8,550 bases of DNA from Actinomycetota bacterium. Lineage in GTDB: Bacteria > Actinomycetota > Actinomycetes > UBA12327. The DNA is taken from assembly GCA_026392555.1 (NCBI GenBank), contig JAPLBW010000207.1, forward strand, positions 1 to 8,550, written 5' to 3'. A program made the position numbers and the translations under genes. Positions 1 to 6,449 of the stretch are shown here, piece after piece (within the stretch, counting starts at the first letter, position 1; every line of letters begins with the position of its first letter). The notes beneath the pieces are model-generated. The model was given only the letters and a program-made list of their open reading frames with translations. It did no database searches and was not told where the DNA came from.

Positions 1-267
1 CTGTTGGGAGTCAAACGCGTACTCGTCATGCCGCACACGCAATGTCGAATGGCACAGTCGACTGAGGCTGAATTACACGAACTCATTGACCAACGTCACG
101 GCATCGACACGAGCAGCATTAAGTTTCGCCCGATCAAGGATCCGATGGCGACGTTGCGCAAGGACATCGGTGCGATTACCTCGCACCCGTTGCTTCCCAC
201 GGACCTTGATGTTGCAGGAGCCATTTACGACGTGGCCACCGGAAAGCTCACCCACCTGCAGGCTTAA
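1..267 (+). CDS. Beta-carbonic anhydrase-type protein, C-terminal part (truncated by window edge)
   Basis: The frame is open from base 1 to the TAA at 265-267 and gives 88 residues, so the start lies outside the window; the TTG at position 4 is internal. The fragment carries the His-x2-Cys pair of beta-class carbonic anhydrases (PHTQC, residues 11-15 of the fragment), which with an upstream Cys would bind the catalytic zinc. The C-terminal signature also fits: a D-x-x-x-x-LRxDI stretch, then ITSHPLLP, then a VAGAIYDVATGKL strand. The family interconverts CO2 and bicarbonate in the cytoplasm. The usual HTDCGM reads HTQCRM here, so Gln and Arg replace Asp and Gly; actinobacterial relatives vary at these positions, and catalysis cannot be judged without the N-terminal half. 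It converges on parE and the two stop codons overlap. The family call is fairly sure, the activity is not. Confidence 0.82.
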   Translation: MLGVKRVLVMPHTQCRMAQSTEAELHELIDQRHGIDTSSIKFRPIKDPMATLRKDIGAITSHPLLPTDLDVAGAIYDVATGKLTHLQA

Positions 268-2354
268 GCGTCGATACGAGCCTGCGCCAATCCTTCAGCT
301 TCAACAATGAATTCCTTGCGTGGACCCACATCGCTGCCCATCAGAAGTTCGAATACCTTGTCGGCTGCCTCAGCATCGTTCATCGTCACGCGGCGCAGGC
401 TTCGATTGCGTGGATCCATCGTGGTTTCGCGCAACTGACTGGCATCCATCTCGCCCAGACCCTTGTAACGCTGAATGGGCTCTTTGTAACGCTTGCCCTT
501 CTTAGCGAGATCAGCGATCACCTTGCGCATTTCCTGATCCGAGTAGGTGTAGACGTACTCGTTCTTCTTGCCACCACCGGTGACGACTTCAATGCGATGC
601 AGTGGAGGCACCGCCGCGTACACGCGCCCTTCATCAAGAAGTGGTCGCATGTAGCGGTGGAACAGCGTCAATAGCAGGCAGCGGATATGTGCGCCGTCTA
701 CGTCGGCATCGGACATCAAGATGATCTTGCCGTACCGCACTTGATCGAGATCAAAACTTCGGCCCGAACCAGCGCCGAGCACCTGGATGATCGCCGCGCA
801 CTCAGCGTTCTTCAACATGTCACCGACCGACGCCTTGTGGACATTCAAGATCTTTCCGCGAATAGGCAGCAACGCTTGGAACTCACTCGAGCGGGCCACT
901 TTGGCAGTTCCCAAGGCCGAGTCACCCTCGACGATGAACAATTCGCTGCGACTGATGTCGTCAGTTCGACAATCCGCCAACTTCGTAGGTAACGACGACG
1001 ATTCCAGAGCTGTCTTGCGGCGTTGCAGCTCTTTGTGTTGCCGGGCCGCAATGCGGGTTCGTGAGGCCGAGGCCACCTTTTCCAAAATAACCTTGGCTCG
1101 GGCCTTGTCCGCTCGCTTGTTGCTGGTCAAGAACGCGCCAAATTCATTGGCCACCACATTGGCCACGATTCGCGAGGCTGCTGACGTCCCGAGTACTTCC
1201 TTGGTTTGGCCTTCAAACTGTGGCTCTGCCAAGCGCACGGTCACCACCGCAGTCAAACCTTCTTGCGCATCGTCCTTTGCTAGGTCTTCATCACCAGTCT
1301 TGAGCATGCGGGTGGTTCGGCAGGCTTCATTTAACGTCTTAGTCAGCGCACGCTCAAAGCCTGCGACGTGAGTACCACCCTTGGGCGTGGAGATGATGTT
1401 GACGAAGGATCGAAGTTCGGTGTCGTACCCACCGCCCCAATGCAGAGCGATATCGACTGCGAGGTCGCGTTCCACCTCGGTTGAGGTCATGTGCCCCTTG
1501 GAGTCCAAGACCGGAACTGTTTCTTTGAACTGACCCGAGCCAGAGATGCGGATGACATCAGCCAATACCTGCGCATCATCCATGCCGTCAGCGTCTGCGT
1601 CATTGCGACCACCCGAGGCCAGGAATGAGCAGTACTCGCTGATGCCGCCCTTGTGCTGGAACACTTCTTCGCTTTGACCATCGCGATTATCACTGACGAT
1701 GATCTTTAGCCCAGGAACCAAGAACGATGTTTGACGCGCACGATCGTAGAGCTCGGTCAGCGAAATCGCGGCGTCTTTTATGAAGATCTGTTCATCAAAC
1801 CACCAACGGATGCGCGTGCCGGTGACTTTCTTGGCTACTTTTCCTTCAATACGCAGCCCAGACTTTTTCGAAAAGGAGGCATCCGGGGTATCGCCGTCAA
1901 AAACTCCGGCAACGCCACGGCGAAAACTCATCCGGTGGATCTTCGAATCACGATCGACTTCGACATCTAGGCGTGAACTCAAAGCGTTAACCACCGAGGC
2001 GCCCACACCGTGCAGGCCACCGGATGCCCCATACGAGCCGCCGCCAAACTTGCCTCCCGCGTGGAGCTTGGTCAATACGACCTCAACACCGGTGAGCTTG
2101 GTTCGCGATTCCATATCCACGGGAATTCCGCGACCATTGTCACGAACCTCTAACGATCCATCAGGGTGCAAAACGATCTGGATCTCGCTGCAAAAACCCG
2201 TCAGGGCCTCGTCCACTGAGTTGTCGATGATCTCCCAGATGCAGTGCATCAACCCACGGGCGTCCGTGGACCCGATGTACATCCCAGGGCGCTTGCGGAC
2301 AGCGTCTAACCCCTCCAGAACAGACAGGTTTTTCGCGGTATAGGAAGCGGGCAT
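264..2354 (-). CDS. parE: DNA topoisomerase IV subunit B (ParE/GyrB-type ATPase)
   Basis: This 696-residue protein is a full-length type IIA topoisomerase B subunit. With ParC (not in the window) it would use ATP to pass one duplex through another, decatenating sister chromosomes. Visible domains are: a GHKL ATPase with EIIDNSVDEA (41-50; Glu41 is the likely catalytic base and Asn45 binds magnesium), DNGRGIP (72-78), and the glycine-rich lid GGLHGVGASVVNALS (112-126); a transducer domain ending in the QTK loop (Lys385) that contacts the ATP gamma-phosphate; a TOPRIM domain with EGDSA (476-480) and the acidic triad D549/D551/D553; and the C-terminal QRYKGLGEMDA...TTMDP block. EGDSALGTAK, with Leu where GyrB usually has Gly, points to the actinobacterial ParE group rather than the main GyrB. 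The reading frame is intact. The ATG at 2352-2354 has no clear Shine-Dalgarno, so it may be leaderless. A second gyrB paralogue is the alternative name. Confidence 0.96.
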   Translation of the reverse strand: MPASYTAKNLSVLEGLDAVRKRPGMYIGSTDARGLMHCIWEIIDNSVDEALTGFCSEIQIVLHPDGSLEVRDNGRGIPVDMESRTKLTGVEVVLTKLHAGGKFGGGSYGASGGLHGVGASVVNALSSRLDVEVDRDSKIHRMSFRRGVAGVFDGDTPDASFSKKSGLRIEGKVAKKVTGTRIRWWFDEQIFIKDAAISLTELYDRARQTSFLVPGLKIIVSDNRDGQSEEVFQHKGGISEYCSFLASGGRNDADADGMDDAQVLADVIRISGSGQFKETVPVLDSKGHMTSTEVERDLAVDIALHWGGGYDTELRSFVNIISTPKGGTHVAGFERALTKTLNEACRTTRMLKTGDEDLAKDDAQEGLTAVVTVRLAEPQFEGQTKEVLGTSAASRIVANVVANEFGAFLTSNKRADKARAKVILEKVASASRTRIAARQHKELQRRKTALESSSLPTKLADCRTDDISRSELFIVEGDSALGTAKVARSSEFQALLPIRGKILNVHKASVGDMLKNAECAAIIQVLGAGSGRSFDLDQVRYGKIILMSDADVDGAHIRCLLLTLFHRYMRPLLDEGRVYAAVPPLHRIEVVTGGGKKNEYVYTYSDQEMRKVIADLAKKGKRYKEPIQRYKGLGEMDASQLRETTMDPRNRSLRRVTMNDAEAADKVFELLMGSDVGPRKEFIVEAEGLAQARIDA

Positions 2355-2360
2355 GATCTG

Positions 2361-2366
2361 ACGCTA
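2361..2366 (-). promoter_or_regulatory. Candidate -10 box for a leaderless parE transcript
   Basis: On the minus strand TAGCGT (a TAnnnT match) lies six bases before the parE ATG, which would put the transcription start on the A of the start codon. A weak -35-like GCGACA sits 16 bases further upstream (2383-2388). No purine-rich ribosome-binding site is visible before this ATG, which fits the leaderless mRNAs common in actinobacteria. The motif is short and could be chance. Confidence 0.35.
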
Positions 2367-2461
2367 GCGAAAATGCTGGCAATGTCGCTGCTCCCACTCC
2401 CCCAGCATGCAGTGACTCCGCTCTCAGCGAACTCACCCGATCGGGCGCGCCAGAACAGGTG

Positions 2462-2479
2462 CACGGACGGCAATCCGTG
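2462..2479. promoter_or_regulatory. Perfect inverted repeat upstream of the DUF7455-like gene
   Basis: CACGGA and TCCGTG form perfect 6-bp arms around a 6-base spacer, ending 31 bases before the ATG at 2511. This could be an operator for a dimeric regulator or a small 5'-leader hairpin. A loose extended -10-like TGG-GATGAT overlaps its right end (2478-2486). A 10-bp palindrome (CCCGATCGGG, 2436-2445) lies just upstream. Nothing ties it to a particular regulator. Confidence 0.3.
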
Positions 2480-2510
2480 GGATGATGTAGTCATGACCGA
2501 AGGAGCCGGA

Positions 2511-2726
2511 ATGAACCAGACGCTCAACGCTGAAGAGCTGTTGGCCACCGATCGCTGCGATCGTTGTGGTGCTCAAGCCTATGTTCGCGTGCACCTGAAC
2601 TCCGGTGGCGAATTGATGTTCTGTGCTCACCACGGTCACGAATTCGACTCAGCCCTGCGCCAAGTCGCTGCCGACATCCACGACGAGTCCCAGCGGCTGA
2701 ATAACGACGCACCTGCATCTGAATAG
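2511..2726 (+). CDS. Small DUF7455-like zinc-ribbon protein
   Basis: This gives a 71-residue acidic protein. It has a CxxC pair (Cys16, Cys19) and, after a central SGGELMFC strand, a C-x2-H pair (Cys38, His41), a four-ligand pattern expected to hold one zinc. A helical tail (LRQVAADIHDESQRL) follows. The DRCDRCGAQAYVRV...SGGELxFCAHH pattern matches, from memory, a widespread actinobacterial family called DUF7455, whose function is unknown to me. The start at 2511 is chosen because GAAGGAG (2499-2505) lies five bases upstream. An in-frame ATG at 2493 would add six residues but has no Shine-Dalgarno. The gene is divergent from parE, sharing a 156-bp intergenic region. No secretion signal is visible, so it is probably cytoplasmic. 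Confidence 0.85.
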   Translation: MNQTLNAEELLATDRCDRCGAQAYVRVHLNSGGELMFCAHHGHEFDSALRQVAADIHDESQRLNNDAPASE

Positions 2727-2732
2727 TTCACT

Positions 2733-2756
2733 CCTGGCGTGAATCACCAGTTCACG
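2733..2756. terminator. Weak hairpin between convergent genes
   Basis: The 50-bp gap between the DUF7455-like stop and the end of the WxL reading frame contains CGTGAA-TCACCAG-TTCACG (2738-2756), a 6-bp perfect stem with a 7-base loop. An overlapping TTCAC at 2728-2732 could pair instead with the same GTGAA, giving a mutually exclusive hairpin. There is no T-run, so termination is only a guess from the convergent position. Confidence 0.3.
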
Positions 2757-2776
2757 AGCGCGCCCTAATAGTTTGT

Positions 2777-3304
2777 CTAAGCCAACGTGATCGTAATGAT
2801 CGCGGAGTACACATCTGCGCGCTGGAACGCTGGGATGGTCAACACCACTGAAGCATCAACGTTGTAGGCACCGCTGGTGTTGCCACTAGTTCCGGCTTGC
2901 GTGTCTTTGGCGCACAAGGCGACCGGTGAAGCAAAGCTTTGACTTGCCCCGCCAGCTGTCAAACCAGGCGCACTGTTCGCTCCCACGGCAACACACGAGG
3001 GGCTCAACGACACCGTGGACTTATTCATCGACACCGCAGCGCCCACAAAGTTGCTCATCGTGGCCGTCAGCGACCAGCCATAGGCCCCGTAGCGCTGGTC
3101 CACTACTTGGATGCGGTTCAAGTCGCCCGCAATCGGTGTCGGCTTGTTCGGCGAGGTCAGCGAACCGAAGTCAATTCCGGTGTTCGTGGAGTTGCTGCCA
3201 GTAATGAATGAACGCATGGACAACGTGGTGCCCGGCACCAAGGACGAGAACGGTGCCGAAGCCCAATCCACGGACGGATCTCCCCGTCTCTGAGATGGTG
3301 GCAT
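2777..3304 (-). CDS. C-terminal WxL-like cell-wall-binding domain (fragment 3)
   Basis: This frame overlaps the central frame by 134 bases and has no Shine-Dalgarno at its nominal ATG (3304), so it is read as the displaced C-terminus of the same protein. True continuation starts at about 3280 (DPSVDW...) and runs 167 residues to a TAA at 2777-2779. The core matches WxL-like domains: IQVVDQR, then YGWSLTATMSNF containing the W-x-L motif, two cysteines (SPSC and ALCAKD), and a closing strand YSAIITITLA. The distal motif normally ends in W-T-L; here it is I-T-L, so only one of the two motifs is intact. WxL domains bind peptidoglycan in Gram-positive bacteria. The usual Firmicutes partners (DUF916/DUF3324 proteins) are absent from this window. 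Confidence 0.72.
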   Translation of the reverse strand: MPPSQRRGDPSVDWASAPFSSLVPGTTLSMRSFITGSNSTNTGIDFGSLTSPNKPTPIAGDLNRIQVVDQRYGAYGWSLTATMSNFVGAAVSMNKSTVSLSPSCVAVGANSAPGLTAGGASQSFASPVALCAKDTQAGTSGNTSGAYNVDASVVLTIPAFQRADVYSAIITITLA

Positions 3305-6146
3305 TCACCGGCGTATCAGCGGTGTAGACCGGCGTGCTACCAGTAACGGTCTTGGCCAACTTGATTTGCACCGCTGCACCTGGGTCGAAGTTCGCGGCGA
3401 TCACGGTTACTGAACTTCCCACCGCACCGGTTGAATTAGACAACGTCACGGTTCGCGCGCTCAAGATCTTGATGGGCGTGAATGCACTACCGCTAGAGAT
3501 CAATACCTTCAGCGATCGTGAGCCCGTGGTCGCGCCCGTGGGCACGGTCACTGAGCCGGTGATGTCACCTGATGAGTTGGTGGACAAGCCATTGGTCGCA
3601 GCCGTGTCACAGCCAGAACCGTCAGCGGCACAAAACAGTGCCGTAATCGTGCCGGAGGATCGACTGGCAGCCCAGCCACTACCGGAGACATTGACTGCGT
3701 CCCCAGCGCGGGCATAACCGTTGACACCTGTGCGCTGACCAGTAACGGTGTCCACGGCCAACGTGGCCGTCAGGGTGGTGAACGAGGCATAGGCGCGATC
3801 GGTTGACGGTGTCCCAGACGGGGCGTCTTCAGAGACCTGGATGTAGGTGGTCAAGGGATCCTCGACGAGATAGCTCACGGCCGACAAGGATCCATTCGCG
3901 GCAGTAAAGCCAGGAACCGATGAATCTGACGAGTACACCGGACCAGACAAGACTCGAACACCCTTGATGCTGACAAAAGCCGCTGGGTCAAAGTTGGTGC
4001 CCGTCACCGAAACCGGAGTGCTGAGTCCCCCACTAGTTGGCGACAAGGTCACCGCGCGAGTGCCCAAAACTCCAAAGTTAAACAAGGCCGAGCGACCATT
4101 CTGCGTGACCTTGAGTGCTCGCGCTCCCGTGGTTGCATCCGAAGGCACTGTCACCGTTCCCGAGAGCGCACCTGAGCCATTGGTCACTAGCGGCTTCGTC
4201 GCGTTGGAGTCACAGCTGCCTCCAGAGGTGTCACAGAAAGCCACCGTGAAGTCCGAGGACACCAAGTCGTTGGGCCAGTTCGCGCCGGTGACGGTCAAGA
4301 CTTCAGTTGGGCGGCCATACCCGGTAACCCCGGAACGCTGGCCACTGACAGCGGTGGCCGAAACCGTAACGGGAGGAACGGTAAATGCAGCCCGCGCGTA
4401 ATCGGTCGATGGTGTTCCACCAGGTGACTTCTCGCGCACCTCAATGGAGACGGTGTCAAAGTCATCCACAGTGAAGTTTGTCGATGGCACCGAGCCACCA
4501 GAAGTGATCGTCACATCAACGGCAGCATCGCTGGATGCCGTCGGACCGCTCGTTGAGGTCAGACCACGAATCTCTGCTGCGGCGGTGGGATCAAAGTTGG
4601 TACCGCTGACACTCACCACCGTTCCGGGCAGACCCGAAGTCGGTGACACCGCCACAGTGCGGCTGCCCAAGATATAGAAAGACTTCGTGACCGAATCGGT
4701 GCCTTGGGTAATGACCACGGAGCCAGAACCCAGGGCCGCTCCGGCGGGCACCGTGATGCCGCCACTAAGGGTTCCCGTGCTGTTGGTCTCCAGCGTTTGG
4801 TCTGCAGTTTCACCACCGACGGTGACCACAAAGTCCGTGCTGGCCTTTGAACCGTTCCACCAGGAACCACCGACAACGATTTCATCGCCAGGGCGCCCAT
4901 AGCTCAAGACGCTGCTGCGTTGGCCAGTGACCGCAGTAATACTCACCGATGGATTGGTGATGACCGACGTTGCCACATCACGATTTGTCGTGGTGCCATC
5001 ACCGATCCTGCCTAAAGTGTTGTCGCCCCAACATGCAGGAGTTCCGTCAGAAGCGAGCGCACACACAGTGCTATCGCCCACTGAGGAAAAAACAAGAGTC
5101 TTGCCGGAGAGAATCGTTCCGGTAGTAACAATCGCGGTCGGCACATCACGCGTGGTGTTGGTGTTATCGCCGATCGATCCGACACTGTTGTTGCCCCAAC
5201 ACGAGATCGAACCGCCCGTGGCCACAACGCAGGTGTTCTTTTCGCCAGCGGAAACCGACAAGATTGTTGCGGTGGCAATGGGGGTGGATGCCAGGGTTGG
5301 TGAAACGGGCACGTCGCTGTCTGTGGTGCCACCATTTCCGAGTTCGTTGTCACCGTTTTCGCCCCAACAGGCCACCACTCCGCTGACGGAGACTGCGCAC
5401 GTGTGAGCACCACCAGCGCTGATCCCAGCAATGCTGAGGCTGGCCAGCGGTGTGCCACTCACGGTCACACCCACCGCCTCGTTGCTTGACGTGGTGGAGC
5501 CGTTACCTAGTTGTCCGGAGGTGTTCAGCCCCCAGCACGCCAGCGCATTGCTGCTCGCCCGAGCACAGGTGTGGGCAGCACCAGCATCAATAGCGTTGAT
5601 GGTCAGACCCGAAAGCGCTGTTCCAGAAACCGTAACGGCGGTGGGAGTCTCGACATCTGCAGCTGAACTTGAGCTGTTGCCCAACCGACCATCCGATTGC
5701 AATCCCCAGCAGGCCAGGGTTCCATCGCTGGCCAATGCACAGGTGTGAGCGGCACCCGTGGTGACAGCAGAAATGGTTTTTCCAGACAACGGAGTCGACG
5801 CAGTAGTTACTGCAGTAGGCACGAGGTGATCGCCGCTCGTGGACCCGTCACCAATTTGTCCATGGGAGTCATCGCCCCAACAAGCCAAAATTGCATCCGA
5901 GGTCAAGGCGCAGGTGTGCGAGCCGTTGACGCTGAGTTGAGTGATCGTCTTGCCTGACAACGGTGTTCCCGTTGTGGTGATGGCTGTAGGGAGCGAACGC
6001 GCGGTGGTGGAGTTGGTTCCCAGTTGGCCATGATTGTTTGAACCCCAACACGCAACGTCACCATCGCTGGTCAGTGCACAGCTGTGGTCTCCACCAGTGG
6101 CGACCGTGGTGACCGTCTTGCCGGACAGCGCCGAAGCAGCAGCCAA
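3171..6146 (-). CDS. RCC1-repeat beta-propeller with IPT/TIG-like modules (fragment 2, main reading frame)
   Basis: This gives 991 residues as read from a TTG at 6146, which is probably internal: no Shine-Dalgarno precedes it and a signal-peptide core lies upstream in the same frame. Residues 7-399 are seven RCC1 repeats of 54-58 residues, each with a TCAL...ACWG...GQLG pattern, enough for one closed seven-bladed propeller. Residues 400-592, 593-792 and 793-955 are three related Ser/Thr/Gly-rich modules. Each opens with TGQRSGV-x-GYGRP, and a second half carries RTVTLSPTSG...VSVSGTNFDP, the look of IPT/TIG immunoglobulin-like folds. Cysteines come in pairs throughout: two per RCC1 blade and two each in the second and third modules. 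This suggests disulfides and an extracellular location. After residue 955 the frame yields 36 unrelated residues and stops at 3171, while the expected continuation lies one frame over. Confidence 0.85.
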   Translation of the reverse strand: MAAASALSGKTVTTVATGGDHSCALTSDGDVACWGSNNHGQLGTNSTTARSLPTAITTTGTPLSGKTITQLSVNGSHTCALTSDAILACWGDDSHGQIGDGSTSGDHLVPTAVTTASTPLSGKTISAVTTGAAHTCALASDGTLACWGLQSDGRLGNSSSSAADVETPTAVTVSGTALSGLTINAIDAGAAHTCARASSNALACWGLNTSGQLGNGSTTSSNEAVGVTVSGTPLASLSIAGISAGGAHTCAVSVSGVVACWGENGDNELGNGGTTDSDVPVSPTLASTPIATATILSVSAGEKNTCVVATGGSISCWGNNSVGSIGDNTNTTRDVPTAIVTTGTILSGKTLVFSSVGDSTVCALASDGTPACWGDNTLGRIGDGTTTNRDVATSVITNPSVSITAVTGQRSSVLSYGRPGDEIVVGGSWWNGSKASTDFVVTVGGETADQTLETNSTGTLSGGITVPAGAALGSGSVVITQGTDSVTKSFYILGSRTVAVSPTSGLPGTVVSVSGTNFDPTAAAEIRGLTSTSGPTASSDAAVDVTITSGGSVPSTNFTVDDFDTVSIEVREKSPGGTPSTDYARAAFTVPPVTVSATAVSGQRSGVTGYGRPTEVLTVTGANWPNDLVSSDFTVAFCDTSGGSCDSNATKPLVTNGSGALSGTVTVPSDATTGARALKVTQNGRSALFNFGVLGTRAVTLSPTSGGLSTPVSVTGTNFDPAAFVSIKGVRVLSGPVYSSDSSVPGFTAANGSLSAVSYLVEDPLTTYIQVSEDAPSGTPSTDRAYASFTTLTATLAVDTVTGQRTGVNGYARAGDAVNVSGSGWAASRSSGTITALFCAADGSGCDTAATNGLSTNSSGDITGSVTVPTGATTGSRSLKVLISSGSAFTPIKILSARTVTLSNSTGAVGSSVTVIAANFDPGAAVQIKLAKTVTGSTPVYTADTPVNATISETGRSVRGLGFGTVLVLGAGHHVVHAFIHYWQQLHEHRN
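3282..4949 (-). repeat. Three tandem IPT/TIG-like modules
   Basis: Three modules of 193, 200 and at least 163 residues (4371-4949, 3771-4370, 3282-3770). Each begins with a TGQRxxV-x-x-Y-x-R block, contains an LSGxxTVP block and a LGxRTVxLS block, then GTNFDP or its variant AANFDP. The first two end with SGTPSTD or GGTPSTD and a short FT strand. The third lacks this ending and runs into the WxL-like domain at the frameshift. The second and third share a two-cysteine insert (FC...GxCD) that the first lacks. Assignment to IPT/TIG is by general pattern only. Confidence 0.6.
4950..6128 (-). repeat. Seven tandem RCC1 protein repeats
   Basis: Seven units of 54-58 codons encode LSGKTI-x-x-(V/I)-x-x-G-x-x-HTCAL-x-SDG-x-x-ACWG-x-N-x-x-GQLG-x-G. 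Units begin at residues 7, 63, 120, 178, 234, 290 and 346 of the central frame. Every unit keeps the cysteine before AL and the cysteine of the CWG motif. Seven is the number in the classical RCC1 propeller. The DNA has diverged, so this is an old protein-level repeat rather than a recent duplication. Confidence 0.88.
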
Positions 6147-6156
6147 GGCAGATGGG

Positions 6157-6249
6157 TCAGGAAGGAAGGCAAAAACGGCTATTACGGCGGCCTCGACGAG
6201 GTTTTACGCTGGGCGTGGTGGCCGTGCCCGTGGCGTCGTTCTTAGCCAT
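6157..6249 (-). CDS. Start and basic n-region of the propeller protein's signal peptide (fragment 1)
   Basis: The ATG at 6247-6249 is preceded by an excellent Shine-Dalgarno, GGAGGTGA (6256-6263), with nine bases between GGAGG and the start. Reading from it gives 30 residues including a basic KPRRGRR stretch (residues 16-22), then a TGA at 6157-6159. The long central frame is one base off and has a TAA at 6204-6206, immediately followed by the hydrophobic AAVIAVFAFL and ALAAASA typical of a signal-peptide core and an A-x-A cleavage site. Skipping one base around 6186-6190 joins the basic region to that core. The short ORF is therefore read as the real N-terminus rather than a separate peptide. 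Confidence 0.6.
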   Translation of the reverse strand: MAKNDATGTATTPSVKPRRGRRNSRFCLPS

Positions 6250-6255
6250 CAGCCC

Positions 6256-6263
6256 TCACCTCC
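6256..6263 (-). promoter_or_regulatory. Strong Shine-Dalgarno that decides the propeller gene start
   Basis: GGAGGTGA on the minus strand, nine bases (from GGAGG) before the ATG at 6249. It is the best ribosome-binding site in the window. It supports 6249 as the original start even though that ATG is one base out of frame with the long coding frame. Confidence 0.75.
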
Positions 6264-6277
6264 CCCAGATCGCGACG

Positions 6278-6283
6278 ATTATC
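6278..6283 (-). promoter_or_regulatory. Candidate -10 box of the propeller gene
   Basis: On the minus strand GATAAT matches five of six consensus -10 positions and would place transcription start near 6271, giving a leader of about 22 bases that contains the GGAGGTGA ribosome-binding site. No convincing -35 box is seen 16-18 bases upstream. The rest of 6284-6449 contains only the two hairpins noted separately and no supported gene. Confidence 0.35.
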
Positions 6284-6359
6284 TGGCCGCTAGGCACAAA
6301 ACCACCGTCATCCACAGACTACTTAGACGTAGCCCATACATCATTATTCGGTGTTTTGC

Positions 6360-6381
6360 ACCCCTTTTCTACAAATGGGGT
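6360..6381. terminator. Imperfect hairpin between the small gene and the propeller gene
   Basis: ACCCC and GGGGT arms enclose a mismatch and a TTT/AAA inner stem with a 4-base loop. It could stop transcription coming from the 6450-6659 gene before the propeller promoter. There is no T-run on either strand. Confidence 0.3.
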
Positions 6382-6407
6382 TAGTCGTTGCCACTTCGCA
6401 ACCTTGC

Positions 6408-6427
6408 GCACGATAGGAAACTCGTGC
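6408..6427 (-). terminator. Hairpin just downstream of the SH3/Tudor-like gene
   Basis: GCACGA and TCGTGC form a perfect 6-bp stem with an 8-base loop. It starts 22 bases past the stop codon at 6450-6452 in the direction of transcription. It is a candidate factor-independent terminator without a T-run, so the call is tentative. Confidence 0.35.
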
Positions 6428-6449
6428 CTCACCCGTCTCGCGGGGGCAG

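Larger units (their letters stand above)
2777..6249 (-). pseudogene. Composite gene: secreted RCC1-propeller / IPT-like / WxL-like surface protein, split by two apparent frameshifts
   Basis: Three reading-frame pieces line up as one protein of about 1,150 residues. The first is a ribosome-bound start at 6249 with a basic n-region. The second is the long central frame with hydrophobic signal-peptide core, seven RCC1 repeats and IPT-like modules. The third is a C-terminal WxL-like domain in a third piece. Each junction would be repaired by removing one base: one in 6157-6206 and one in the GGGG run at 3282-3285. By family knowledge, extracellular RCC1 propellers and IPT/TIG domains serve as interaction platforms and WxL domains bind the cell wall without covalent attachment, so an adhesin-like or wall-associated role is inferred. 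As read, the protein would not be made in full. Sequencing error, real decay and recoding are all possible. The frame is otherwise open for about 3 kb with domain conservation kept, which argues for recent or artefactual shifts. Confidence 0.7.

Noticed and set aside
787..1371. 194-codon plus-strand ORF opposite parE
   Set aside because: It lies wholly inside the conserved parE TOPRIM/transducer coding region, has no recognisable domain or ribosome-binding site, and is a codon-bias shadow.
1780..2343. 187-codon plus-strand ORF opposite the parE ATPase domain
   Set aside because: It is antisense to highly conserved ATPase motifs, its translation is Arg/Pro/Ser-rich without domain features, and it has no Shine-Dalgarno.
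2493..2495. Alternative ATG start for the DUF7455-like gene
   Set aside because: It has no ribosome-binding site, whereas the ATG at 2511 has GAAGGAG at ideal spacing.
3334..5748. Series of plus-strand ORFs (77-159 codons) with repeated Val/Pro/Thr-rich translations
   Set aside because: Their repetitiveness mirrors the protein repeats on the minus strand read in antisense. They follow the repeat period and contain no independent motifs.
4950..6128. The regular repeats considered as a CRISPR array or DNA satellite
   Set aside because: The period is about 170 bp and diverged at DNA level, but strictly in frame with a recognisable RCC1 protein motif.
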